Origin: JBFLVQ01 sp040758525
Lineage (GTDB): Bacteria > Acidobacteriota > Blastocatellia > Chloracidobacteriales > JADJPF01
DNA: 16,841 nt
NCBI GenBank assembly: GCA_040758525.1
Contig: JBFLVQ010000129.1
Coordinates: forward strand, 1 to 16,841
Direction: 5' to 3'
Notes under the pieces: model-generated
Told to the model about the DNA's origin: nothing
What the model saw: the letters and a program-made list of their open reading frames with translations, nothing else
Databases searched by the model: none
Program-made: the position numbers and the translations under genes
Shown: piece after piece, positions 7,673 through 16,008 of the stretch
Position numbering within the stretch: the stretch's first letter is position 1
Layout: the number at the start of each line of letters is the position of its first letter

Positions 7673-7740
7673 GCGAGGAACGACAATTGCTTATAGGTCT
7701 GCAAATCCATTAGGCAGGATACTGCTTGCAGGAGAACTTT

Positions 7741-10700
7741 ATGAAGAAGTGGTTAGAAAATAGCAGCATCTTTTCAAAGATACTGATCGGTTGGTTGGTG
7801 ACTAGTTTACTAATTGGCATACTACAATTTGGCGCAGGCTCTTATTTCCTTAATAAAAGCGATCGTGCTTACGAGATACGCTGGGCCGCCAATAATATCT
7901 TGGTCCAGATGTTGAATGCTAAACGCGCGGAGGAGAGTTTCATCCTTTATGATCGCGCCAACACAGAACTCTATAATGGTGGAGAGAGTGAAAATCTAAC
8001 AAAATATCGAGCTTCAATGGCTGCCCTGAAAGAACAGCTTAATATGCTCGCTAGTCTTTCCGATGGTAAAGAGAGAGAGCTGGTGCTAAGCCTGAGAGGG
8101 AAAGCCGTCACCTATAATGAACTGTTCTTGAATATGGTGATGGCTTATAAGGAATGTGGCTTTCAGGACTATGGATTGGAAGGTAGATGGCGTGAGGCAA
8201 TTCACAACGTGGAAGCGATCTTTGCTGCTAATAGTGTCACCAACCTGCAACTTAATCTGCATGAGTTACGGCAACAAGAGAAAGACTACCTCTTACATAG
8301 GGACGAGAAACGCATCCTAGCCGTACAGGCGAGTTTGCAGCGTCTCAGAGACAATCTGCAAGCTTCCTCATATCCTTTTGCTGCCGATGTGCTAGCAAAA
8401 CTGGATATTTATCAAGAGGCTTTCAACCGCTATGTCATTATTCAAAAAAGGATCGGTGATACCAAAGAGATAGGATTACGAAACGAATTACAGCAAGCTA
8501 CTATCGCGATTGAGCCAGTAATCCATAATATATTGAATAATGCAGATGCTGAGGCTCGCCGTGCCGAATCAAATCTAAGCATAGTAAGCCTGATCATACT
8601 TATCTTAGGTCTAGGGTTAGGCGGCAGTGTTCTCTATTTCTTTGCTCGTATGATTGCCAATCCACTCATCAGTCTAAATAGAGTAACCCAGCAGATTCAG
8701 CAAGGCCATTTAGACAAGCGTGTTGATATCAAGACAAAAGATGAAATAGGCATGCTGGCAAGTGCTTTCAATCGTATGGTGGATGAGCTAACACTATCAA
8801 CATCCAATATAGAAAACATCATTCAGTCAATGGCTGATAGCTTGATTGTGCTCAACCCAGATATCACTATCAAGACTGTAAATCAAGCAACATTAGATCT
8901 ACTAGGTTATCAGGAGCAAGATTTAATCGGACAGCCGATTGATCTTATATTCGCTCAGGACCTATGCCTGGAGACAAGCTTTATGAGCTTGTCAAGATCA
9001 ACGATGATGAATGATATGGAGACCTCTTATATTGCTAAGAGTGGCTATCAGATCCCTGTCTCCTTCTCTAGTTCAACTATACGCAACAAGCAAGGAGAGA
9101 TCACTGGTATCGTCTGTGTGGCTCAGGATATCACCGAACGTAAAAAGGATGAGGCAGAGTTTCGTGAGATGAGCGCAGCATTTGAAAACGCCCTTGATGG
9201 GATCTCTCGACTAGATAAGGAAGGGCGCTATGTTGTCGTCAATAACGCTTATGCCAGTGTGGTAGGTTACAAGCCCGAGGAGATGATTGGTCTGTCCTGG
9301 CAACTTACTGTACATCCCGAAGATCAGCAGACAATGGTGAGTGCCTATCAGCAGATGCGTATCGATGGTAAGGTAGAGACCGAGACAAGAGGAGTGCGCA
9401 AAGATGGTTCGGTCTTTCACAAACAGGTAGTTATGGTTGGTATTCATGACAAAAAGAAGAACTTCATCGGCCATTATTGCTTTATGAAAGATATCACCGA
9501 GCGCAAAATGATGCAGGAGCAATTACAAGTTGCACATGAAGAAGCGCTCGCAGCAACACGTCTAAAATCACAATTTCTTGCCAATATGAGCCATGAGATT
9601 CGCACACCCTTGAATGGTGTGATCGGTATGACAGACTTATTGCTCAACACCAGAATGAATATTGAGCAGCAGGAGTATGTAGAGATGATACGCAACTCCG
9701 GTGAAGCATTACTAACCATTGTCAATGACATACTGGATCTTTCCAAGATTGAGGCAGGTAAGTTGAGCCTTGAGATTATTGATTTTGATCTGCGCGAGGT
9801 AGTCGAGGAGGTTATGAACCTACTTGCTCAACGTGCCCGCAAAAAAGGCATAGAACTCTGCTCGCTGCTCTATCAAGATGTACCGACAGTCTTGCGTGGT
9901 GATCCTATACGTCTACGTCAGATCCTCACCAATCTAGTTGCCAATGCGGTTAAGTTCACTGATAGAGGTGAGGTGATTGTACGGGTAAAATTGATCGAGC
10001 AGGATAGTGAAGTTGTCAGCCTCTATTTCGAGGTTACTGATACTGGTATAGGCATCACTCCAGAGGCACAGGCACAACTCTTCCAGCCTTTCAATCAGGT
10101 TGATGGCTCGACCACACGTAAGTACGGCGGCACGGGACTAGGGCTAGCAATCTGTAAACAACTGGTCGAATTGATGAGCGGCCAGATTGGCGTGGAAAGC
10201 ACATATGGCAAAGGCAGCGCCTTCTGGTTTACCACACGGCTAACAAAACAGCAGCGGCCAGTTGCTACCATATACCAGATGCCATTACCTGCTACTGCAT
10301 CAACACCGGAAGTATTAACTATGCCCGCTGCCTTACCACAATTTCAGGTGCATGTACTGGTCACAGAAGATAATTTAGTTAATCAGAAGGTAGCAATGGC
10401 AATGCTCAATACGATGGGTTGCCAGGTAAGCCTGGCCAGTAGTGGTAAAGAGGCTATAGAACTGCTTTCACAGAACAGATATGACCTGATCTTTATGGAT
10501 TGCCAGATGCCAGAAATGGATGGCTATGAAGCGACTGCGGCAATCCGCGCGCAAGAAGCTAAGGTAGGTGGCCATATCCCTATAATCGCTATGACAGCTA
10601 ATGCTATGAAGGGCGATCGTGAGCGCTGTTTTGCTGCTGGAATGGACGACTATATCAGCAAGCCTATCTCCATAGAGGATTTTCAGAAAGCGTTGCAAAA

Positions 10701-11166
10701 CTGGACGGCAAAACGGCTGCCAGTGATACAAGAGATCAACCGTAGCCAGCATAATGAACAGCCTAGCAAACTTGACTTAACTAGACTGGCTAAGCTGGTT
10801 GCTTATGATGGAGCAGATCGATCATTCATTGAGCAGATATGTAATGTCTACATCGAAGATACTACCGCTCATATAGCCAATCTCTACGAAGCACTGGAAA
10901 TCAGAGATACTGAAGAGTTACGTATTATTGCCCACACCCTTAAAGGCGCTAGTGCTACCTTGGGGGCACAGAGCATGGCAGAGATCTGCCTGCGCTTGGA
11001 GAATGCTAATAAAGCTAATAACATTAATCTGGCGGAGAAGTTGATAGCAGAATTGGAACAAGAGTTCGAATCTATTAAGCCAGAATTGGCAAGAGTGAAA
11101 TATCTAAATCTCAACCAGAGCCCTACGGTTGCCGGAGCAGCGATCTCTCTTGCACATAAGCGATAG
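7741..11166 (+). CDS. Hybrid histidine kinase: HBM-like sensor, HAMP, two PAS, HisKA, HATPase, receiver, HPt
   Basis: This is a hybrid sensor kinase of 1141 residues. One membrane helix (about 14-36) and a second (about 281-303) frame a periplasmic helical domain. That domain carries two copies of the RxxEKxFLL-type motif, KRAEESFIL (61-69) and RQQEKDYLL (177-185), the hallmark of HBM (helical bimodular) ligand sensors. HAMP follows (about 304-356), then two PAS domains (about 362-480 and 480-600, each ending in DITERK), HisKA with His618 in NMSHEIRTPLNG, HATPase (LTNLVANAVKF, DTGIGI, GGTGLGLAI), a receiver with Asp920 in FMDCQMPEMDG, and an HPt domain with His1065 in AHTLKGASATLGA. This gives a complete internal His-Asp-His relay like BarA or ArcB; the final Asp acceptor would be a separate protein, not identified here. 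The start is ATG 7741, with AGGAG at 7730-7734. HBM sensors studied elsewhere bind small organic acids; the ligand here is unknown. Confidence 0.95.
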   Translation: MKKWLENSSIFSKILIGWLVTSLLIGILQFGAGSYFLNKSDRAYEIRWAANNILVQMLNAKRAEESFILYDRANTELYNGGESENLTKYRASMAALKEQLNMLASLSDGKERELVLSLRGKAVTYNELFLNMVMAYKECGFQDYGLEGRWREAIHNVEAIFAANSVTNLQLNLHELRQQEKDYLLHRDEKRILAVQASLQRLRDNLQASSYPFAADVLAKLDIYQEAFNRYVIIQKRIGDTKEIGLRNELQQATIAIEPVIHNILNNADAEARRAESNLSIVSLIILILGLGLGGSVLYFFARMIANPLISLNRVTQQIQQGHLDKRVDIKTKDEIGMLASAFNRMVDELTLSTSNIENIIQSMADSLIVLNPDITIKTVNQATLDLLGYQEQDLIGQPIDLIFAQDLCLETSFMSLSRSTMMNDMETSYIAKSGYQIPVSFSSSTIRNKQGEITGIVCVAQDITERKKDEAEFREMSAAFENALDGISRLDKEGRYVVVNNAYASVVGYKPEEMIGLSWQLTVHPEDQQTMVSAYQQMRIDGKVETETRGVRKDGSVFHKQVVMVGIHDKKKNFIGHYCFMKDITERKMMQEQLQVAHEEALAATRLKSQFLANMSHEIRTPLNGVIGMTDLLLNTRMNIEQQEYVEMIRNSGEALLTIVNDILDLSKIEAGKLSLEIIDFDLREVVEEVMNLLAQRARKKGIELCSLLYQDVPTVLRGDPIRLRQILTNLVANAVKFTDRGEVIVRVKLIEQDSEVVSLYFEVTDTGIGITPEAQAQLFQPFNQVDGSTTRKYGGTGLGLAICKQLVELMSGQIGVESTYGKGSAFWFTTRLTKQQRPVATIYQMPLPATASTPEVLTMPAALPQFQVHVLVTEDNLVNQKVAMAMLNTMGCQVSLASSGKEAIELLSQNRYDLIFMDCQMPEMDGYEATAAIRAQEAKVGGHIPIIAMTANAMKGDRERCFAAGMDDYISKPISIEDFQKALQNWTAKRLPVIQEINRSQHNEQPSKLDLTRLAKLVAYDGADRSFIEQICNVYIEDTTAHIANLYEALEIRDTEELRIIAHTLKGASATLGAQSMAEICLRLENANKANNINLAEKLIAELEQEFESIKPELARVKYLNLNQSPTVAGAAISLAHKR

Positions 11167-11184
11167 CAGCGCAAGTAGAATTGA

Positions 11185-11469
11185 TTACTTATGTTTGGGG
11201 CGCAATGGTAGCGTCAATTCGATATTCTCGTGGGGACGTGGAATAACGTGTACGCTAAGCAATTGACCAACACGTCGAGCCGCAATTGCGCCCGCCTCCG
11301 TGGCTGCCTTAACAGCAGCTACATCACCACGCACAATTGCCGTAACCATTGCATCGCCAATCTTCTCATATTTAATAAAACGCACATTGGCCGCTTTCAC
11401 CATTGCATCAGCAGCTTCAATCATTGCTATTAAACCCTTGGTCTCGATCAATCCTAGTGCTTCTTCCAT
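11185..11469 (-). CDS. Bacterial microcompartment hexameric shell protein (BMC-H, EutM/PduA/CcmK-like)
   Basis: This is a single BMC domain of 94 residues, the usual length for a BMC-H shell tile. Family signatures are clear: ALGLIETKGLIAMIEAADAM at the N-terminus, VRGDVAAVKAATEAG in the middle and VHVIPRPHENIE near the end. Six copies would form a hexagonal tile with a central pore lined by the loop after Lys36. Here that loop is KIGDA (36-40), where PduA has KIGSG and EutM has QIGGG, so the pore should be more acidic. AGGAG (complement of 11474-11478) sits four bases before the ATG. No pentameric vertex protein, trimeric shell protein, encapsulated enzyme or encapsulation peptide is seen in the window, so it appears to be a stand-alone shell gene. 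It lies 44 bases after an exported YbjN-like gene on the same strand and converges on the hybrid kinase with 18 bases between stop codons. Confidence 0.95.
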   Translation of the reverse strand: MEEALGLIETKGLIAMIEAADAMVKAANVRFIKYEKIGDAMVTAIVRGDVAAVKAATEAGAIAARRVGQLLSVHVIPRPHENIELTLPLRPKHK

Positions 11470-11513
11470 ATCTCTCCTATTTGATAAAAAGCTTTTCTGT
11501 TAAAATCTACAGT

Positions 11514-12047
11514 TCAATATCCCTGATCTGTCTGCATAAAGCTGATGATTGTAGGGGTAAAGCGATCTGCGACACGCTGGCAATTCTCAACTACAATACG
11601 AAAAGCGTCAAACCCAATACCATTCTCGGTGCTAAAGGTGAAACGTAAGCCTATATCACCATCTGAATCAACGAAGAACATACCGAAGCTCTTATGGTTA
11701 ACACGTACCAATTTTTCGTAAAAGGCACGTTGACTTTCGGAAGTGGAGAGCCGGTCAATATTAAGGAATTTGCCATCGATTTCCGGATAGGTGAAGATCT
11801 CCAACTGTTCTGCGCTAGGGTTGTTAACAATCAGGGTAATGAGACGATCGGCATGTGTTACCCCCTCACGTTTGGTTAAAACATAGGCTCCTTCTGTGTC
11901 AGTAGCACGCTTGTACTCTACTCCCATACGTTCCAGATAGCTCTTGAGCTTGTCAGATGTGAAATCCACCTCTGTGTCGCGAGCCTGTGCTGGTACTGCA
12001 AATGTGGACAGCATTAACATGCTCACTAAAACTATCAGGATTTTCAT
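11514..12047 (-). CDS. Exported YbjN-like protein
   Basis: This is a 177-residue protein with a clear signal peptide (MKILIVLVSMLMLSTFAVPA, cleavage after AQA). The mature part resembles the YbjN family, which shares the fold of type III secretion chaperones: an early helix SDKLKSYLERMG followed by strands, then RAFYEKLVRVNHKSFGMFFV and DSDGDIGLRFTF, the region matching the conserved 'small hydrophobic residues, then D-x-DGD' part of YbjN, and a final helix of the FRIVVENCQRVADRF type. An in-frame ATG exists at 12092, but ATG 12047 places the signal peptide at the N-terminus and is preferred. YbjN proteins have loosely defined roles in motility and stress; most are cytoplasmic, so an exported form is somewhat odd. 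It is upstream of the shell-protein gene in the same direction, possibly co-transcribed. Confidence 0.65.
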   Translation of the reverse strand: MKILIVLVSMLMLSTFAVPAQARDTEVDFTSDKLKSYLERMGVEYKRATDTEGAYVLTKREGVTHADRLITLIVNNPSAEQLEIFTYPEIDGKFLNIDRLSTSESQRAFYEKLVRVNHKSFGMFFVDSDGDIGLRFTFSTENGIGFDAFRIVVENCQRVADRFTPTIISFMQTDQGY

Positions 12048-12140
12048 AAGGATTCTGCCTTTCCCGGAAAAGAGCCATTCCGACCAACCCATTACTTACT
12101 GCGCGATTGCGCTGCATATGCTTTAACACGCCAGCAGGAA

Positions 12141-12150
12141 AATTGCAATT
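12141..12150. promoter_or_regulatory. Short palindrome in the spacer between divergent genes
   Basis: AATTGCAATT is a perfect 10-bp palindrome in the 200-base spacer (12048-12247) between the divergent YbjN-like and DUF2804 genes; a second, GCATATGC, is at 12114-12121. Both promoters must lie in this spacer, but I could not identify a convincing -35/-10 pair for either gene. The palindromes are short enough to be chance. Confidence 0.2.
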
Positions 12151-12247
12151 ATTTTGACTGGATTGGCCTAATGAATTTTTGTCTAAGCATCTTGAGTGTA
12201 AACTCTCTGCATCCTAATCGCAAATAATCTCCCAGGAAGAAGCAGTA

Positions 12248-13357
12248 ATGAGTGTAAGAGAAGCAGATAGCAAAGCAATTAATCAATTTTGCCTACTTGA
12301 CGCGCCTACGTCACAACTGGTTGACCATACAGGGCAGGTTGCGCTCGGCTGGTTCCCTGCGCCAATTCCAGAGGTCAATCTGGAACAAGCCACGATACCC
12401 TATTTTCTTAGCTGGTTACGTCATGTACCAGTGGCGAGAGGTTGGGAGGATTGGCTACGGTCTAAGCTACGACTAAAAGCTTGGCAATATTTTAGTGCTG
12501 CCGACTCTTCTCTATTGGTTGGTGTTGCGGTTGCCAATGTAGGCTATATCGCCGATGCTTTCCTTTATGTAGCACGCTGGCAGGAGGGTAGCAAATACGA
12601 ATGGAATGCACTTACGCCATTTGCCCGTGGCACTCAAGTCGCTGCTAGCAGCACAGAGGGTGAGACCTTCTTTGATAATCGCAAATTAAGAATAGTCATG
12701 GAGAATCGTGCAGATGGAAAGACCTTTCTCTTAAGAGTGAATGCACAGGGTGATCGTAGACGCCCAGCGCTATCACTCAATCTACGGCTACAGGCTGTCG
12801 TTGAACCGTTAGTAGTTTCACTGCCATTAGCAGGTGGGCGTTACAGCTATACTCATAAGCTTGCTGGTCTTGCCGTAGAGGGCTATTTGCAGCTTGATGA
12901 TGTACGGCATGAGTTTTACCCGCAGGATACTTTTGGCTGCCTGGATTATAGTAAATCCTACGCGCTACGACATACCTATTGGAATTGGGCCTGTGCCACA
13001 GGTCGCACTCAAGAAGGCGAAGCGGTTGGCTTTAACTTTGTCACCCCAACTGTTGCTGGCTTTCCTGAGAATGCGATCTGGCGAGGAGGGCGACTCAATG
13101 TAATTGAAGGAGTACGCTTCCACTTCGATTCTACACATATAATGCGGCCTTGGCGGATTGAAAGTGCTGATGGAAGTGTGGAATTGGAGTTTGAACCTAC
13201 CGGCACACGCGCCCAAAACGTACGTGCACTGCTTGTTCGTAATCGCTTCCATCAGCTTTATGGCCACTTCCATGGGCGGCTGCGCGACTCCTTTGGTAAA
13301 ACCTTTACAATCGCAAAACTCGTCGGTGTTACTGAAGAGCATGATGTGTGGTGGTGA
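12248..13357 (+). CDS. DUF2804 family protein
   Basis: This is a 369-residue protein matching the DUF2804 family over its whole length. Visible hallmarks are the N-terminal LVDHTGQVALGWFPAPIPEV segment, DYSKSYALRHTYWNWA with His242, the GEAVGFNFV strand, NAIWRGGRLNVIEGVRF, the HIMRPWRIES-DGSVELEFEP strands and the C-terminal QLYGHFHGRLRDSFGKTF followed by GVTEEHDVWW. The fold is predicted to be a large beta-barrel related to lipocalin-like AttH/CrtC-type proteins; no biochemical function is established. There is no signal peptide or membrane helix, so it is probably cytoplasmic. AGGAAG (12234-12239) lies eight bases before the ATG. It is the first gene of a plus-strand run that continues to 16548, with a 69-base gap to the next gene; membership of the same transcript is uncertain. 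Confidence 0.88.
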   Translation: MSVREADSKAINQFCLLDAPTSQLVDHTGQVALGWFPAPIPEVNLEQATIPYFLSWLRHVPVARGWEDWLRSKLRLKAWQYFSAADSSLLVGVAVANVGYIADAFLYVARWQEGSKYEWNALTPFARGTQVAASSTEGETFFDNRKLRIVMENRADGKTFLLRVNAQGDRRRPALSLNLRLQAVVEPLVVSLPLAGGRYSYTHKLAGLAVEGYLQLDDVRHEFYPQDTFGCLDYSKSYALRHTYWNWACATGRTQEGEAVGFNFVTPTVAGFPENAIWRGGRLNVIEGVRFHFDSTHIMRPWRIESADGSVELEFEPTGTRAQNVRALLVRNRFHQLYGHFHGRLRDSFGKTFTIAKLVGVTEEHDVWW

Positions 13358-13426
13358 GACGGCACAGGGGCTTTAACTTTACTGCGTGCTCCAGTAAGAT
13401 TGAATCACATAGGACATAGAGAATTC

Positions 13427-13975
13427 ATGGCTATTTGTATTCTAAGTGTTCTAGGTGTCCTCAGCGGTTCGATCTTGTTAGCAGCAGAAAATAATCCAAA
13501 GGGTGATAGTACAATTATGGCAACAGTAAATCGTGTGCTGCCAGAGCGTCGATTGTCGGTCGCGGAGCGTCGTGCCGGTCGTAGATTCATCGCACAACTA
13601 ATGGAGCAATTCCCGCGTATGGCGCGTATTGCCTATCCAGTGCGTGGTGAAGGAGGAGTTGTTTATGTACGTATGCCTATACCACCTGATCAGTCCAGTT
13701 TAATTGATGAGTTCGCTGCCGCGCTGACAGGCATGATCCATGAACAGGAGAATATACGTGTATTACTAATCTCCGATGATTTTCCTGCTGATACGCCACT
13801 TGAGAGTGACGATGACCTGAAGAGCGCACAAGCGCAGATGAGCTGCGATATCGACTCACTACGTAAACTGCGCAAGTATCAGGATACCGAGGCGACCACT
13901 TTACGCAGCCAGTACGCAGAACGTATTAAAGCTCACATAAACTGCATTCTAGATTATCTTAATGATGTCGAATAA
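13427..13975 (+). CDS. Exported protein of unknown function
   Basis: I do not recognise this 182-residue protein. It begins with a hydrophobic segment (MAICILSVLGVLSGSILLAA) that looks like a signal peptide or membrane anchor. The rest is hydrophilic and probably helical, with an Arg-rich stretch (PERRLSVAERRAGRRF), a short apolar segment GEGGVVYVRMPIPPDQ, and a charged C-terminus with many Arg, Lys and Glu. Two cysteines occur in the last 65 residues (MSCDID and HINCIL) and could pair. An upstream in-frame TTG (13400) would add nine residues; ATG 13427 puts the hydrophobic segment first and is preferred, although the nearest purine-rich sequence (AGGA, 13411-13414) is 12 bases away. It lies between the DUF2804 and TPR genes with gaps of 69 and 65 bases. 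Confidence 0.65.
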   Translation: MAICILSVLGVLSGSILLAAENNPKGDSTIMATVNRVLPERRLSVAERRAGRRFIAQLMEQFPRMARIAYPVRGEGGVVYVRMPIPPDQSSLIDEFAAALTGMIHEQENIRVLLISDDFPADTPLESDDDLKSAQAQMSCDIDSLRKLRKYQDTEATTLRSQYAERIKAHINCILDYLNDVE

Positions 13976-14040
13976 AGGCATCACCGCAACCTCCCAGGCT
14001 ATGGACGCGTCTAATTGGCATCTCAAAACAGCGAGGCGAT

Positions 14041-15429
14041 ATGTATCGGCTGATTGTTACTTTTATCTGCATTCTCGCGCTATCGGTTATTATCTCCGCA
14101 CAAGAGGTCGAGGAACGTGTAGTAATACTTTATAACCAAGCTGAAGCAGCATACGAAAAAGGCGAACTACTTAAAGCGATTGAACTCTACCGAGAGGCAA
14201 TCAAGCTTGCCCCTGAACTGTTCGAGCCAAAATTTCAATGTGCTACGGCTTGCCTTGCTACAGGCAAACCAGAATTGGAAAAAGAAGCGGTTGTGTTACT
14301 CAAACAGGTGGTAACCCTTAAGCCAGATTTTGCTCGCGGTCATGCCACACTAGGCAGTGCGCTTGCCAAACTCAAAGATCAAACAGGCGCCGAGCAGGCG
14401 CTACGCCAGGCATTAGCCCTAGATAACAAGCTTACTGCAACACGTAGCTTGCTTGCCGAACTGCTAGTCGCACGTAAAGCCTATCAAGAGGCCGAGTCAG
14501 AGTTGCAAAAAGTGATTGCAACAGCTCCTGCCGATCCACGCAGTTATCTAATTTTAGGTCTGGTACAACAACAGCAAGGGCAGTTAGAAGCTGCGCTGGC
14601 AAGCTTTACACATGCTATTGAACTAAACGGTCGAGATGGGGAGGCTCGCTATCGGCGTGGACGTCTATACAGCGAACAGCGTAACTGGCGCGCCGCGATT
14701 GCCGATCTCAAAATAGCTTATGAAATAACTGCAGATCCAGAGACTGGCTATCGACTTGCTGAAAGTTATGCTCAGGATAATCAGACAGAACAGGCTAGCG
14801 AGCTTGCCAAGCAACTACTGGCCAAAACTACTGACACAGGATTGCAGTCTACACTGGCGTCATTACTGGCGCGTTTAGGTGCTAATACTGAAGCGATTAT
14901 AGCGCTAGAAAAACAGTTACAGGACCAGCCAGAGAATGTCGAATATCTAGTACGCTTGGCAGAACTGATTGGTGTTAGTGATCTAGATAAAGCAATTAAA
15001 TATTGGGAAAGGGCAGTTAAACTCGCTCCCAAGGCTGAATATCAGGTTGGACTAGCCTCTCTGCTACTTAAAGCGCAACGCTTCGATGCGGCCATTCATC
15101 ATTTTACTGCAGCACTTGCGCAAAAGCGTGATTACTATGAGGCACATGCTGGCCTAGGACTGGCGCTCTTTAAGTTAGAGCGCTTCGCACCAGCCGCCGA
15201 ACAATTTATCCTGGCGCTCAGAGCTCAGCCAGACAATACCATTGGATACTACTTTCTTGGTATCTGCTTTGATCGACTAGGGGATTTAATGCAGGCATTA
15301 AAAGCTTATGAGCTATTTCTGGCAAAGGCAGACAAAAGTGCTAATCAATTTGAGATCGATAGTGTAAATGCGCGTCTGCCTAGTTTGCGGCGGCAGTTGG
15401 AGAAGCAGCCTGGGCCGAAAAAAAAGTGA
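14041..15429 (+). CDS. Exported tetratricopeptide-repeat protein
   Basis: This is a 462-residue protein with a signal peptide (MYRLIVTFICILALSVIISA, cleavage before QEVEE) followed by TPR units almost to the end. Typical repeats include YNQAEAAYEKGELLKAIELY with EAIKLAPE, YLILGLVQQQQGQLEAALAS with AIELNGRD, and YYFLGICFDRLGDLMQALKA; I count about ten units, with a more degenerate stretch near 250-300. The Lys-rich tail GPKKK ends the protein. TPR arrays scaffold protein-protein contacts, so an assembly or docking role in the periplasm or outer envelope is likely, with unknown partners; the two small helical exported proteins encoded just downstream are candidates. GAGG (14033-14036) precedes the ATG by four bases. 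A 35-base gap to the next gene suggests an operon. Confidence 0.88.
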   Translation: MYRLIVTFICILALSVIISAQEVEERVVILYNQAEAAYEKGELLKAIELYREAIKLAPELFEPKFQCATACLATGKPELEKEAVVLLKQVVTLKPDFARGHATLGSALAKLKDQTGAEQALRQALALDNKLTATRSLLAELLVARKAYQEAESELQKVIATAPADPRSYLILGLVQQQQGQLEAALASFTHAIELNGRDGEARYRRGRLYSEQRNWRAAIADLKIAYEITADPETGYRLAESYAQDNQTEQASELAKQLLAKTTDTGLQSTLASLLARLGANTEAIIALEKQLQDQPENVEYLVRLAELIGVSDLDKAIKYWERAVKLAPKAEYQVGLASLLLKAQRFDAAIHHFTAALAQKRDYYEAHAGLGLALFKLERFAPAAEQFILALRAQPDNTIGYYFLGICFDRLGDLMQALKAYELFLAKADKSANQFEIDSVNARLPSLRRQLEKQPGPKKK

Positions 15430-15464
15430 CGAGGGATAAATTCTAGTCACTATTAATTGGATTT

Positions 15465-16001
15465 ATGACAATGCAACTTCTCTGGGTGAGTTTGATTCTA
15501 TTCAGCCTGGTCCTTTCTGTAAGAGCAGAGCAGACCGTAACCCCTACTGCCGACGTGCCTGAACAGGCCCTTGCGGCCCTACCCCAACCCCAACAAACTG
15601 CTATCAACAAAGAGAGTAAAGCGCCTAATCGTATTAAGATTGTGCTTAAACTGGCTGAGAAATGCTTGGCCGAAGCTCAGCTCTTGGCTACCAATAATCC
15701 TAAGCAGACACTGGCAGCAATCGATAATTACCAAAAGTTGATCTGCTATGCTAATCTCTACTTAGACACACTGAGCAAAAATAGGCGTGAGCAGAGACTG
15801 CTATATAAGAGCTTTGAGATTGCATTACGAGAGCAGATCGCGACACTGGAAGAACTAGAGCATAAAATGGCCAGCTCCTATGCAGACCAGCTTACCGATG
15901 TGTTGTTATATGTGCGACGCTGCCGTATAGAGTCGCTCAATACAGTCTTTGGTAATCCTATTCTTCCCTTACCTCAACCGGGTAGGCGCGATCAGTTTTA
16001 A
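15465..16001 (+). CDS. Small exported helical protein, paralog A of a tandem pair
   Basis: This is a 178-residue protein of no family I recognise. A signal peptide (MTMQLLWVSLILFSLVLSVRA) is followed by a Pro/Ala-rich linker and then a helical region of about 110 residues starting with NRIKIVLKLAEKCLAEA and continuing through NYQKLICYANLYLD and SFEIALREQIATLEELEHKM. The C-terminus is short and Pro-rich (NPILPLPQPGRRDQF). The same order of elements (RxxxxLxxAExxLxxA, NY, LD, a KxxxxLRE helix) occurs in the next gene, so the two look like diverged paralogs. The ATG at 15465 has only a weak GGA upstream; a second ATG two codons on is possible. It lies 35 bases after the TPR gene and seven bases before its paralog, so the three are probably co-transcribed. 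Confidence 0.75.
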   Translation: MTMQLLWVSLILFSLVLSVRAEQTVTPTADVPEQALAALPQPQQTAINKESKAPNRIKIVLKLAEKCLAEAQLLATNNPKQTLAAIDNYQKLICYANLYLDTLSKNRREQRLLYKSFEIALREQIATLEELEHKMASSYADQLTDVLLYVRRCRIESLNTVFGNPILPLPQPGRRDQF

Positions 16002-16008
16002 CGAGGTT

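Noticed and set aside
11230..11648. Plus-strand open frames opposite the shell-protein and YbjN-like genes
   Set aside because: Their translations are low-complexity shadows of the minus-strand genes, which have family motifs and ribosome binding sites.
12965..13342. Minus-strand open frame of 125 codons opposite the DUF2804 gene
   Set aside because: The plus-strand frame has clear DUF2804 family motifs throughout this stretch; the antisense frame has no recognisable domain or start signal.
15949..16008. Upstream extension of the second small exported protein, overlapping paralog A
   Set aside because: The ATG at 16009 has a GAGG site and begins the signal peptide directly; the extension would bury the signal peptide.
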